Assembly (NCBI GenBank): GCA_907163345.1
Contig: CAJQUN010000004.1
Span: 10,879,235 to 10,943,234 of the forward strand
Reading direction: 5' to 3'
Source: Haberlea rhodopensis
Lineage: Eukaryota; Streptophyta; Magnoliopsida; Lamiales; Gesneriaceae
Length of the DNA: 64,000 bases
A model generated the notes under the pieces. The model was not told the DNA's origin and did no database searches. It was given only the letters and a program-made list of their open reading frames with translations. Shown here one piece after another: positions 11,971-23,391 of this stretch. The stretch's first letter is position 1. Every line of letters starts with the position of its first letter. The position numbers and the translations under genes are program-made.

Positions 11971-12840
11971 AATGGCTTCTTTGAGTGCAACAACGACTCC
12001 CATTCATCATGGTGAAAGGCCGGAGATGTTCAATGGAAATGACTTCAAGCGGTGGTGACAAAAGATGTTGTTTTACTTGACAACCTTGGGGTTGGCAAAG
12101 TTCCTCAATGAGGATGCTCCTACTGTCAAGGAGAGTGAAACCGACAGCCAAAAGAGGGCTGCAATTGATGCGTGGAAACAAAGTGATTTCCTGTGCAAAA
12201 ATTATATTCTCAACGGACTGAACAACAATTTATATAATGTGTATTGTCTAGTAAAGACGGCCAATGAATTGTGGAAATCCTTGGAGAAAAAGTATAGATC
12301 CGAGGATGCAGGCATGAATAAATTCATCCTTGGGCGATTCCTGAATTTCAAAATGATTGATACAAAGCCGGTGATAGCACAAGTGCAAGATTGCAAGTAA
12401 TCATGCACGAAATTCATGCGGTGATGGTTCTAAGTGACTCATTCTAAGTGACCGCCATGATTGAAAAGCTGCTTCCATCATGGAAGGACTTCAAGAATTA
12501 TCTCAAGCACAAACGAAAAGAGATGAATCTTGAAGATCTTGTGGTTCGCTTGAGAATCGAAGAGGATAACAGAATTTCTGAAAGGAAGGAAAATTGGCAC
12601 CAACATGAAGCACAAGTGAACTTAGTGGAAAAACCTGCCGGAACAAAGACTAAGTTTAACGGCATGGCCTCCAAAGCTGGAAAGGCGAAGAAGTTCAAAG
12701 GCAAGACAAATGTGAAAAACTCAATCACATGGCGAATGATTGTTGTAATAAAGACGATCGTGGAAAGGCTGTGAATCAAGTTAATGTGATCGAAGAAGAT
12801 CGTCTCTCAAATGATTTGGATGATCTAGCGCCTACCGCTT
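11971..12840 (+). pseudogene. Copia gag of the gag-only element, broken
   Basis: The likely start is ATG 11971 (MASLSATTTPIHHGERPEMF), followed by the FNGNDFKRW block with a TGA right after the tryptophan (12057-12059). The gag body continues at 12065-12400 with the ANELWKSLEKKY motif of the UBN2-type gag domain, and after a break at 12448-12774 with the PSWKDFKNYLKHK segment. The zinc knuckle is incomplete: after a frame change only its second half (NHMANDC) can be read near 12718-12740. The gene ends in an acidic tail near 12840. Nothing resembling protease follows. Confidence 0.85.
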
Positions 12841-15152
12841 AATTAGGTTGTGTATCTTTGAAAGTTGTAAACTCCAAGAATGGAGTGATTCTAAATAAAT
12901 GTAATGACGATATTTGTTGAAAGCAATAAATTTATGTTATTACTTCTTGTATTGAATCTTATGGTTTGTGGCATGATTGTTAGGATCATTTAAACCATAG
13001 TTCATAACACAAATTGTAATGTTAAATTTATTTCTTGTATGGGCACTAAGTTAACAAAATCATCAATCATTTTTTAAAAGAATCGTAACGTCTCTAGAGT
13101 TAACTCATAATGATGTTTGTGATGGAAAGATTGTGCAAACTGGAGATGTGAGAAAAGTAATTTGTTATTTTATCAATATTTGCACATGATATTGTATTGA
13201 CTTTTTTTTATGAAGCAAAAACGAGGCCAATGATGTGTTTAAACACTTCAAGAATGAGATTGCAATAAAATTTAGCAAATGAGTTTTGCTATGGGAAATT
13301 GTGAGTAGATTATACTTGTATAGTCTAAGAATTTGACGCTTAAACTTGAATATGCAAGACTATAAAATCTTGAACGAGTTTCTAAGCTTTGTACGCTTAA
13401 AATACAAGTGATAAATCGAAGCCACAATTTTTGACTAGGCGTTGTAATATCTCAAATTGGTTCATTTAGATTTTCTAAGCTAGTACGCTTATAACTTGAA
13501 TTTACAAGATTTAAAATCTTGAATTCAAGTTTTCTAAGTTAGTGCGTTTAAATTGCAAATTGTGAACCGAGTTTGAAAATATTATCCAAGTTTCAACTTT
13601 TGTAAGCAAGTACGCTTAAATATGAAATTTTCAAGAAATAAAAACTTGAATTTGGATTTGTAAGACGATAACGCTTAGAACTTGAAACAAGAAAGTTTGA
13701 ACGCCAGTGCACTTCGTTACTACCCGAAGTTGTGGGGGTTGCAATTCTAGGATTCAATCACTTATTAAGTACCACATTTAGGTAGGATGAAAAACCTTGT
13801 GATTGAAGGAAAAGAGAGTTTTCTATAATATTTGAAATGTGGGGGTACTTGGCTAAACTAGAAATATGAAGGCTAAAGTGATGTCATAACGAACGTCAAA
13901 TAAGTGACATGAAGAGTTTGACAAATAATGGATCAACGAGTGTGATAAATGTGTACACTCATAAGCATAAGTATGCTTGTGTATTGATGATATGCTCATT
14001 GGAGAAGCAGTCATCAAGTAACAAAGAAAAAATGTTAACGAGACATTTTTGAAATGTGTGCATCAAGAACAATACTTGGAATTAAAGCTTCCAAGACTTT
14101 TGAAGAATAAAAACTCAAGGATTAATTCGAGTTTCAAATTTTAAGCTTTGTGCTTAAATTTCAAGTTTGCAAGAAATAGAATCTTGAACTTGTAATTTTT
14201 AAAGAATTATGCGTTTAAAATTTTTGAATTGTGAATTAAAGTTGAGTTTTTCTTCTGGTATCTAATTTTGTAAGAAATAACTCGTTAACAACGCTTAAAA
14301 ATTTGATGATGGAAATATCCTAAAAAGATAATATGATGCAAGTGATGTAATGTGATTACCAAAACTGAAGATATACTGTTGTGGAAAATTATCTATGCAA
14401 AACATATAAAGCTTCTTCGGCCGAGGACTTTATAAGTTGTTAAAGAAACATCCTGTGCATGCAACTAAAATGTGTTGCGCTAATGTTATATGCCAAAATG
14501 ATCTCTAGTGGCATAATCATGAGTGATTATGTGAAACCACGGATCCGCATATGAAATGGTTAACCGAGAGACCATGTGGAATATTATCCAAGGGAATGTG
14601 GTTAAAACCCTACAATCAAAATCTCATAGTGGATACCCAACCTTGTTGACCGGAGATCCCAAGATCTAGGTTCAAAAGGGACAACTAAATTATGAGATTG
14701 TATAAACACCTGAAGATCAATCTCCAACCCATTCCTAAGATAAGGGGTGTAGCCTGCAAAAGGGGTACGAGGATAGACAAAAGGCATTTAATCCTAAGAC
14801 ATATAAGAATCTGTTGGAGTATAGCGGGATACTCTTCTAGGAGATCACATACGTGAGTGCGAAGTGTAGCAGCTTCAAATATGGAAAACACTTATGAAAC
14901 CAAACGTTGTCCAAGGCCGGAATGACACAAACGTAAGAAACCAATACGAATGTTAGAATTGTTATGGTGTGTATTCAATTGTTTAGGTTACACCAACGAC
15001 TAAATAGTTCAAGACTATAAGTTCACTATTAAGTCAAATAAATCTGACTGAATACTAATACGGAAGATTCAAAGCCGCAAGCTATCTCTCCAGATGCCAT
15101 AATAGTTCTTTAAGCGCTCAATTGCATACACGCATTAATTCATGTGGGGGAT
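12841..15152 (+). other. Non-coding interior of the gag-only element with degenerate repeats
   Basis: No open reading frame of note. From about 13310 to 14330 the sequence is built of degenerate units of roughly 60-90 bp around AAGC...TACGCTTAAA and CTTGAA...CAAGA...TCTTGAA words. A relic of the Copia RT active site is readable near 13977-14007. The purine-rich CATGTGGGGGATT before 15153 is the polypurine tract. Confidence 0.6.
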
Positions 15153-15687
15153 TGTTGGAAATTTGAATTGAATTAAAAGAAGAGGAAAAAAATAGCACTC
15201 CATTTGTTGGAATAAGGGGCTCGATTGATCGAGCACCAGGCGCCGATTGATCGCCGATCAATCGAGCCATGTGTCTGTTTGCCATAATGGTGTGTCCATT
15301 CATGTTCGGGTATGATTTTTCACGATGTGGTGCCTCCAAAGTGTCTCCTTTTGGACATACTATACATATAACATCCCTCATTTGAATTGGTATGGAATTT
15401 TTGAAATTCATATCATATTGAAGATCAAAATTTGAGTAATTTTGTAGGTCTTCATCCTTGTTATTATTGAGCGTTTTTAAACCTTTGTGGTTTAAAGGAT
15501 TGTGATTTGGAGTGCTCCTATCACAAATCATAGTCGTTGTATCTTGGGAGACAAATTGCCAATTGAACTGTTAGCATCGTAGCGATGCAATATTGTCTTA
15601 AGGACGAAGATTCCAAATCTCACCTCGACATTTGTTGTTTTGCTTGCTACCTTCCTAAGATACACATCCCATTAATTTTGTACTACA
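15153..15687 (+). repeat. 3' LTR of the gag-only element (535 bp)
   Basis: Starts TGTTGGAAATTTG and ends TACTACA before the duplication TTACC. Compared with the 5' LTR it has lost the first GATC palindrome block and changed others (GATTGATC instead of GATCGATC, 15218-15268), consistent with C-to-T decay at CpG. Confidence 0.88.
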
Positions 15688-15692
15688 TTACC

Positions 15693-16861
15693 TGTCACGC
15701 CTCGAGACCGGAGCGCATGACACCGACGTTAATTCCAAAACTTACTTTGTAATCAACAAGCCTCATAATACAGATCTATGATAAAAACCAGCCTATTTAT
15801 TTCATAAAAATATAATCGTCTTTACAACTGGAAATCAACTTGAATAAGTTGTTCATAAAGCACTTAGATCTAAACAGAGTTGCAGAAGCGTAATTGAAAT
15901 AATAGAAGTCTTGGAGTCTCCTCGGTCTATCGCCACCCTAAAAGTGATATTGTACTCCTTCATCGAACTCTTCCTTGTTCTTATCTGGCAAGGGTTGAAT
16001 ATTTGGGGAAACACTCAGCTAGTAGGGGCCAATTGAATATGATAAAACAAAGATATAAAGATTTTCAAATAACTCTTTGTCAAACACATAGTAAATCGAT
16101 ACACATACTCATAATTGCTCGTACTAGAGACTTATCACATAAACACATAATCACATAATCGCTTTTTGGGATCAAGATATGGCTCCCGTGTGCATAACAC
16201 TTTCCTCTTAATGATCAAGAGGTGACTCCCATACATGTGGCACGTCCACATCATGTAGCACTTTGCCCCGTCGAATCAAGTGGTGGCTCCTACACACGTA
16301 GCATTTTGCCCCACAGAGACTTCGACTTTCGATGCACATTTCTCATAAACTTTCATAATATTATCTTTAAAATACATTTTCATGTTCAACTGAAATTTTA
16401 ACACATATATAGAGTTTCAAAACGAAATGACATTTGTAGCATAAACCCTCTTACCATCGGATATACAAAGCGTGGGAATGGATTCCGGATTACAAAGGTG
16501 GTTCGAATAATCTCCTCTCTTGCCTCAGCTTTTGAATTCTTGAGTGTGTGAGTAAGTGAATTTTCGAAAAATGCCAAGTGTAGAGTATCCCTTTTCTTGG
16601 CAAAGTGTAGTGTGATTTTAATATGGAGAAGTGTACTCCAATTTAGATCCACTACTTTGGCTCCTAATAGCAAGACTTTAGTGGGATGATAGGTATATGG
16701 TGTTAATGTGATTGGGAGGCAATTAAGTGGGGTGCATTGAGGGGCATGTGTTGGTGTCATCAATGGGGTAAACATATGGCCATCACATTTTGTGTAGGAG
16801 CATGATTTATAGACATTTAAGTTGATCATAATTCTAGCTATTTAGTGTTATAATTTTAGCA
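15693..16861 (-). repeat. Diverged solo LTR, minus orientation
   Basis: Begins (plus strand) TGTCACGCCTCGAGACCGG immediately after the TTACC duplication of the previous element. It is the reverse complement of the family seen at 46974-48077: both have the CACGCCNCGAGACCGGAGCG end and an internal block of repeated GTGGCTCC...GCACTTTGCCCC words (16170-16320 here, 47460-47620 there). The far end at 16861 (TTTAGCA) is an estimate from length and TG...CA rule; no target duplication was found. Orientation is minus because the 46974 copy carries a plus-strand TATA motif. Confidence 0.7.
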
Positions 16862-18195
16862 AGAAAATAAACGACTAATAATTAAAATAATATCCAGTGC
16901 TATTATGTCAGCATTTTAGTGTACGTGATGACGCGTCTATATTATACCCCTTAAATTAAAAATAACTCATCACCCTCAAAGAACACAAAAAAATAAAAAA
17001 ACATAACACAAAATGAACAAAATAGGCATTATAAACTGTATTAACAAATTAAAAACATAAAAAAAAAACTATCTTTAAATTGAAAAAAAAAATCGCCGTT
17101 AGAAATCATTAATAAAAAATGAAAACATAAAATGAACAAAATAAATTTCTATAAATTAAAAAAAAAAAAAACTTGCTGTAAGATTGAGTGTACACAAACA
17201 AATATTACAAATAAAAATTAAAAGAAAAAATATTAATTGATAGGTGATAGCCAATTGCGTGACACTTGACTAAATGAAATTACAGAGATTTGAAGTCATC
17301 CAAGTTAAAGTAGACACCAAACACTAAATAATTTCCTCAATTTTTGTTAAAAATGGTGCTGCCACATTCATGCCTTCTTCAAAATATTTTATTTGTTTCA
17401 AAAAAGAAAACTCTCATATTTCTCCATTTTTAATATCACTTTTTCAATAATTTTAATTTTTATAAATTTTAAATTTTATAATTAGCTTAATATATTGTTT
17501 TACCGATCTAAATTTTCAAATCATAGAAGTTTTCAAATGGATCAATCAATGGTGAGTGGTGACAATACGTATTGAATTAAAGGCAAATAAAGTATTTTAT
17601 TTACGGATTACTCGTTTTTTGACACTTTCTATATTATTTGACCTTTTTTTAAAAAAAAAAAATTTGACAATGGCCATCTTGGGAAGTTTTAATAATGTAT
17701 TTGTTAAATATGCATAAGAAATAATGGATATACTCCGGGACACTGCTCCTGAGAAATTTTACATAAAAACAGAGATATAGTCCAAGACCCTGTTCCTTAA
17801 CTAAAATCAAATTGCTGCGACCCACTGCCCCATCATTAATTCGAAAAAAATGTTGATTTTCCAAGAAAATAATAATCAATATATGTAAGTATATTCAAAA
17901 GTTATTTAATATCTCCATATTATTCTTTAATTACACACATGAAGCAGACGATTGCACACCATATTAGTCCTATTTATAAGTTATTCATCAAGCATATGTT
18001 AATAGTAGTTTAAGTACCTGATTCATTTTAACTAAAACCAATCACATTTCATTTCTTGTAAGAGTCTTTTCATTTTTAATTGATAATTAATTTTCTTTTC
18101 TGGTTTGTTTATTTGATGATATCCTTAAGAACAATGCTCTCAGATGCATCATCACCATACATTTGATGATAATGCCCCTGTGTTTCCATTCTTTT

Positions 18196-18240
<45 letters not shown>

Positions 18241-19028
18241 TGGCTTACCATTTATTAAACACGTGTTTGCTAATTTGATATGACATATCAAAGAACTTAT
18301 ATTAGATGCCTACAATATTCCACTCTGACGTGCATGGAGACTGGAGAGGGTCAAGTTTCATGCCTCCCATAATAGTGGACTTTTGAGTCTTTACTTTTTA
18401 TAAATCCAACAAAATGATTTTCACTCCAAAAAAAATTTATGTATAAATCTTGTAAAAATTAAATTTTCGTTTCTCCTAATTTCTTATGTCCACCCAACTT
18501 GATGCCACCCTATGAGTTAGGATGGGCTCAACCCCATCCAAATTTTTCAAAACACATTTAATGTTAAATTTCAAATATATTATTTATTAGTTCTATCTCT
18601 CTAAATCTTCGTAGTCCTCTAGCGCGGCCAACCCCATTATTTTTTTATTTTAATAGTATGCACTCAATGCTTTTGTTTAAAAATAACTTTTACCAACTTT
18701 AAGTGAAAGCAAAATAAAAGTATTTTCAATAAATAATTATAAGCATACCCTGAGATGGATCAATGCCAGGGATATTCTGGCGATTATATGATTGTTTTAA
18801 AGAAATATGTAATTTGGCTTAGTCAAAAACTGCACTAATTTCTTTTTAAAACAAGATTAATACCAATTATCAGAGGGCACCCGAGCTTCTATATTTAAAA
18901 ATCATCATAACTAGTCTCTCTCTCTTGTAATTAAAATACGGTCATTGAAAATTATTAAAACTATACTTATGGGGTTATTATGTCCAACTTAATTGAGAGC
19001 TTATATATTTAAAAATTAAATATACTAA
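16862..19028. other. AT-rich intergenic DNA
   Basis: No gene is supported. Positions 16926-17460 repeat the sequence at 1636-2035 and 2650-2790 with moderate divergence. An (AT)n microsatellite lies at about 18199-18238. The remainder shows no recognisable coding or element structure. Confidence 0.6.
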
Positions 19029-19241
19029 TGATGTCATATGATGAATCCGTTTCTTCGGATAAAATCCTTCGCAAGGGTCGGGTTTTTTCAAAAGGGGGAC
19101 GTGGAGAGAATAGTCGCAAGTTGGTATGTGGTATCTCGAAGTGGGTCGAGGACCGCTTGGACCACCAGGAGTAGGTTGAGAATAGGCTCGAGGTATGTCG
19201 TAAATAGTTGAAGAATAAGTTTTTTTCGTGTGTGGTGGTGT

Positions 19242-19269
19242 GGGGGGGGGGGGGGGGGGGGGGGGGGGG
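19242..19269 (+). repeat. Poly(G) run of 28 bases
   Basis: Twenty-eight consecutive G on the plus strand. On the minus strand this falls in the proline-rich tail of the antisense ORF. Length may be affected by polymerase slippage or assembly. Confidence 0.95.
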
Positions 19270-19747
19270 TTCGAAGAAGAACCCTGGCCCTCGGGTGCTG
19301 CCCTTTTACGAGATCGATGATCAACGGGATCCTCCTCCTCAGGTGGACTCACGATATCAATGATCGGGGAGGTAGGAGGAGAAGAGGTAGGAGGAGCGGG
19401 GGTAGGATCAATATATGGAGGTAGAGGGGATGAGCAGTGGACACCGACGCCTGCATTGAAGCTTGTCCCTTTTTGGACTTAGCCTTCAAGTTCTCAGCCA
19501 TCCTAGCTTTCATCATTTTTGTCTCTGTAAAGAACAAACAGAGGTTAGTCTGAACAAGTTAATAAAAATCAACAAATAAAAAAGATTGCTCAGAAACACT
19601 CACCGATGGGCATTTTCAAGGATGCACCCTTCGGGCTCAGCAAGAACAAGTACATCAGTCCGTCGTCAATCAGCTTCGCCAGATTATAACACTGATCGTC
19701 AAGTTTATGACGAAAAACCGACATATACGATTCCCTTTCAAGGTGAC

Positions 19748-22335
19748 TGTGATGCCCGGGGATTAATGGTGTTAATCCCGGTGTGGTGATGATCCTTTAT
19801 GGATTTTTAATTGTGGCAATTATGAATTAATTGCGGTATTGGGACTCCAGGGGATTTTAAATCCGATATTTGGAGTCGTTGGATCCAAGGGATGAGATTG
19901 TATTCTCATCGTGGTGATAACCTTGGAATTTGGTCTTTGGTGGGATTTGGGGTCCGGAGTACTTTGTACTGAGGCTGATAATGAAAATAGAGATTGAGAG
20001 GTAATTATTGAAAACAGATGATTTTTAATGAGTCATGATGTATTTGTGGAAGGATTGGTATTTTCGAGTTTTGGTACTATATATACCAAGTAGACTCGGT
20101 ATTCCGTCATTTTGGCACGGAACCCTTCCCTCTCTCATCTCTCTACGCTCAAAACCCTTCCCCCATTTCCCCTCTTTTTCCCTTGGTGGAAAAATCATTG
20201 GTAGCTTGGCTCGGGAGCCGATTTTCTCGAAGATAATCAGGTATTAATCTTCCCCTCGTCCTTGTCTTTGATTTGGTAGTAGTATTGTAGAGTTTGGTTG
20301 GGTTTTGAGTTGGTTATGGAATTTGGGGATTTTTGGTTAAAAATCCAAAATTGAGTTTTTGGAGTTTTTATTGGTTTTAAATGGTGTATTTGAGGTGTTG
20401 AAGGAGTATGGGGTGTTGGTTTTGAGTTTGGGTGTCAAAAACACCATGGAAGCTCGAATTTTTCGGAAAATCGCATGTGGCGATCGATCGCCGAGGGGCG
20501 CCGATCGATCGGGACGAGCAGCTCGATTTTTGGTGACGATGAACAGTGCGGGCGATCGATCGCGTGGTCTCGGGGATCGATCGCGAGCGGGTTGGCGATC
20601 GATCGTGAGGACTGGTGATCGATCGCGATGGAACACTGGTTTGGCCACTGGTTAGTGGCGATCGATCGCGATAAAATCGGCGATCGATCGCCACCCGAAG
20701 GATTTTGTTTTTTTTGGAAATTTTGGGAAAATTTCGGGATTTTGGAATCAGGGTTTAAGTGGCCCATTTCTGGGGCAATGTCTACATTCCAATGGGAATG
20801 CCATACTTTTAAAATGGATTGGTTGGAGCCAAAGTTTAATAAAACGGGATTCTCGGTTAAGTTTTTGGCTAACTTTTAAACTTATAAAATGGTATATTTT
20901 GGGTACTATGCATACTTAACCCGGGGTCTTTTAAAATAGTAAATCGTCGTGGATTGACGATATGTTTGGGGGTTATGAACCTGCTTGGGCACGTGGTTGC
21001 ATGCTAGTGTTTAATTGTGACTTATTTATGTGTTAGCACATAACTCATCGGGTCGTGGGACTCAGGCAAGGTTGGACTCAAATTACGGGATTATAAGGTA
21101 CGTATGACGTACGAGCATAGCCTGTTATAATATTGCAACTGTGAAATGCATGGTATGTGGTATTTGCGATAAACGGATATTGAAATGCATGGTATGTGGT
21201 ATTTGTAATAAATGGATGTTGGAATGCATGGTATATGGTATTTGTAACAAATGGATGTTAAAATGCATGGTATACGGTACTTGCAATAAATGGATAGGGA
21301 AATGCATGGTATATGATAATCATGATAAATGGGCATACATTGGAAATCATATGGTGCCGCTTTTGAGCGAGCAATGATTGGGATGTTGTCGTCGTTGAGC
21401 GACCATCGGTTATAACGCCGCTATTGTTGAGCGTGCGTGGAGTTAAAATGTCGTTATTGTAGAGCGAGTCATGAAATAGAACTATGGAATCGTTGACTAA
21501 ATGTATGTGATACCTATGGTACTATATTTGATGATTTAACCATATTTGATTGTGGAACTGGTATAGTGGGAACGGTTTTAGTTGATCAATGAGATGATCA
21601 ACTGGCTTTTGAGAATTTAATGGTTTGGTTATTTTGAGAACATGGACAATACAGGGGATCTCGGATGAGGATGATACCATCCAAGGAGTATCATTTAAAT
21701 TCATGGCATTTACATTCTGTAAATTATGAACTGTAATATTATGATTATTGGATTGGTGGTATTGGTATGCTCACCCCGTGTGGGGGCTGTCTCTGTTGGG
21801 GCAGGTAATACAGGTGCAGCGGTAGCTTGGAGTTGATCTCGGGCTGTTGATTTGAGGTACTTCTAGGATTGAAGTACCAGAGCTGGTTGATTGAGTACGT
21901 AGCTCCAGAGTTGAGATTGAGCGACGCATGGGATGTGCTTCCAGGATCGAAGTACCAATAACCGCATTCGGTAGAGTATCTTATACATTAGATACACGTT
22001 TATTCATTGTGTACTCTCATGTGAGTACGTTTTTAATTGTATATGGAATGTATAAATGGGCTATGGCTTTTTCTCTCTTCATTTATTGTTTGCATGCAAT
22101 TAAATATGAAATTGCTAAATGAACTGAGAATGTTAGTGTATTATGAGGTTGCATGCTATGTAAGTGATCTTGGTTGGGGAATTTGAATATTATGTGGATC
22201 AAATGCAAGAAATTTTCTGGATAGTATATGATGTTATACTTGCATATGGCTTTTTCCCCATTATAGTATGATTATATGCACTAATGGTATGGAATAATAC
22301 ACTAATAACGGGTTAAGGGCACGGGGGTCCTTACA
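19748..22335 (+). repeat. Large solo LTR (2,588 bp), TSD GTGAC
   Basis: Starts TGTGATGCCCGGGG and ends GGGGGTCCTTACA, flanked by GTGAC at 19743-19747 and 22336-22340. It contains no gag-pol, so it is a solo LTR, probably of a Ty3/Gypsy family. A TATA-like CTATATATACC lies near 20077-20090. It holds eight GATCGATC palindromes in 20480-20695, a 39-bp tandem repeat (21143-21337), and a GCTCACCCC...GGGGGCTG hairpin (21769-21789). A truncated minus-strand relative seems to lie at 36391-37394. The short ORFs within it are by-products of the repeats. Confidence 0.92.
21143..21337 (+). repeat. 39-bp tandem repeat, 5 copies
   Basis: Units start at 21143, 21182, 21221, 21260 and 21299, each opening with a GAAATGCATGGTAT-like word. 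The period of 39 is a multiple of three, which keeps a spurious frame open. Confidence 0.93.
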
Positions 22336-23391
22336 GTGACCCTTGATTGATTTGCCCTTCGGGAGGTTTTCTCTCCACTCCATGAGACAATCCCAAGGCT
22401 GGAATGGCGAACAAAAGAGTATAACTTCTTCCAATCTTTTATCGACGAGGGTTAGTTTTTGAGGAAACCAACCCCCGTTCCGGAAGAAAATTCAAAAAGA
22501 CCGATCTCTTTCTTATTCAACTGAAAAAACAATGAAAGAGTTCGGGGGTAGGGGTAAAACCCAAAAATGAAACGACAATGAAGAAGCCCGCCAACAATCT
22601 ATAACTGTTGGGGAATAATTGGCTAAGGGAAACAACAAAGTAGGAGGCCACTTCAAGAAAGAGAGGGGACAGGAAAGCGAAGGCCTCCTCGAAGTTGGTC
22701 TAAATAGAAGGGAAAATAGCCCTCGGTAGGCAAATGGGGACGAGACCCTGTAGGGAAGCAATAATAGAAGTTCCCTCTGAAATCTCCCATTTGGTGCGTA
22801 TATTGGATAGATGCTGGCTCGTCTGGATCATGGACTCGAAAATTTCAAACCAAGGGACTTCGGCGACCACCAAGTCTTGCTCTGTAGTAGCCCGTTCTTC
22901 CTCCTTACGAGCAGCCGAGGAATTTGAGGAACTTAAGGTCTCCTCGATATCCGAGGAGGATGAATGCAGAGGAGGAAGAGTAGTAACTCTCTCCTCAGTA
23001 TATGTGATGTACATATCTATTTCTATCGGGGAGGAATCATCTGAAGAAGAAGCCATACTTGGTAAATGCTTGAAAATCCTAAAGATCAGTTGCTCGATCG
23101 CCTGACACTAGCTCGGAGGAAAGTTTAAGCAAAGAGTGAAAATGACAGGAATGAGACGAGTATTTATAGGCGGGACCAACTAAAATGTCAGAGGATCAAG
23201 ACCGTTCAAATAAGTTGGGATGGATGGTTGCAGATTAACCTCGGAAAAAAAAAACGTCGCGAAACATTTCAAATTTCGGGCAAGAAAAAAGAGAGGGAAA
23301 AAAATCCGAGCAGGTCAAACAAGGATTTTACCCGAAGGTGATAATAACAATATTTCGATATTCTCGTTTTGTTCTACTGCAGGGGGTGAGG

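Larger units (their letters stand above)
11373..15687 (+). mobile_element. Gag-only LTR retrotransposon (4.3 kb), TSD TTACC
   Basis: LTRs at 11373-11947 and 15153-15687 share TGTTGGAAATTTG starts and TACTACA ends, and TTACC occurs at 11368-11372 and 15688-15692. The internal region is only 3.2 kb. It encodes a Copia-type gag near the 5' end and then has no open pol; a short relic of an RT active site (frame reading CLCIDDMLIG near 13977-14007) suggests pol was lost by decay rather than never present. Such elements would need proteins from a relative to move. The LTRs are clearly diverged. Confidence 0.9.
19086..23056 (-). pseudogene. Antisense ORF with Transposase_28-like (PF04195) domain, interrupted
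   Basis: On the minus strand an ATG at 23056 opens MASSSDDSSPIEIDMYITY with an acidic serine-rich leader. A domain resembling the plant family called putative gypsy-type transposon (PF04195) follows across a stop at about 22697: a LPRAIFPSI segment, then LSQLFPNSYRLLAGF and LGFTPTPELFHCFF (22660-22515), then a PSSIKDWKKLYSFV block (about 22440). At 22340 the frame is cut by the solo LTR; the rest (19742 to about 19086) is a basic, proline-rich tail containing a 28-base poly-C tract on this strand. Function is unknown. It is antisense to its LTR and not intact. Confidence 0.72.

Noticed and set aside
16398..16829. 143-aa minus-strand ORF
   Set aside because: Falls entirely in the minus-oriented LTR 15693-16861 and matches no known domain.
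19230..19424. Plus-strand ORF starting with poly-glycine
   Set aside because: It is only the translation of the 28-base G run and its surroundings; the real coding remnant is on the minus strand.
20337..20879. Several overlapping ORFs on both strands rich in DRSP-type repeats
   Set aside because: They translate the GATCGATC palindromes of a solo LTR in all frames; no family match and no codon bias.
21091..21377. Repeat proteins with MVCGICNK or CKYHIPCI units
   Set aside because: Open only because the 39-bp repeat period is a multiple of three; lies in an LTR.
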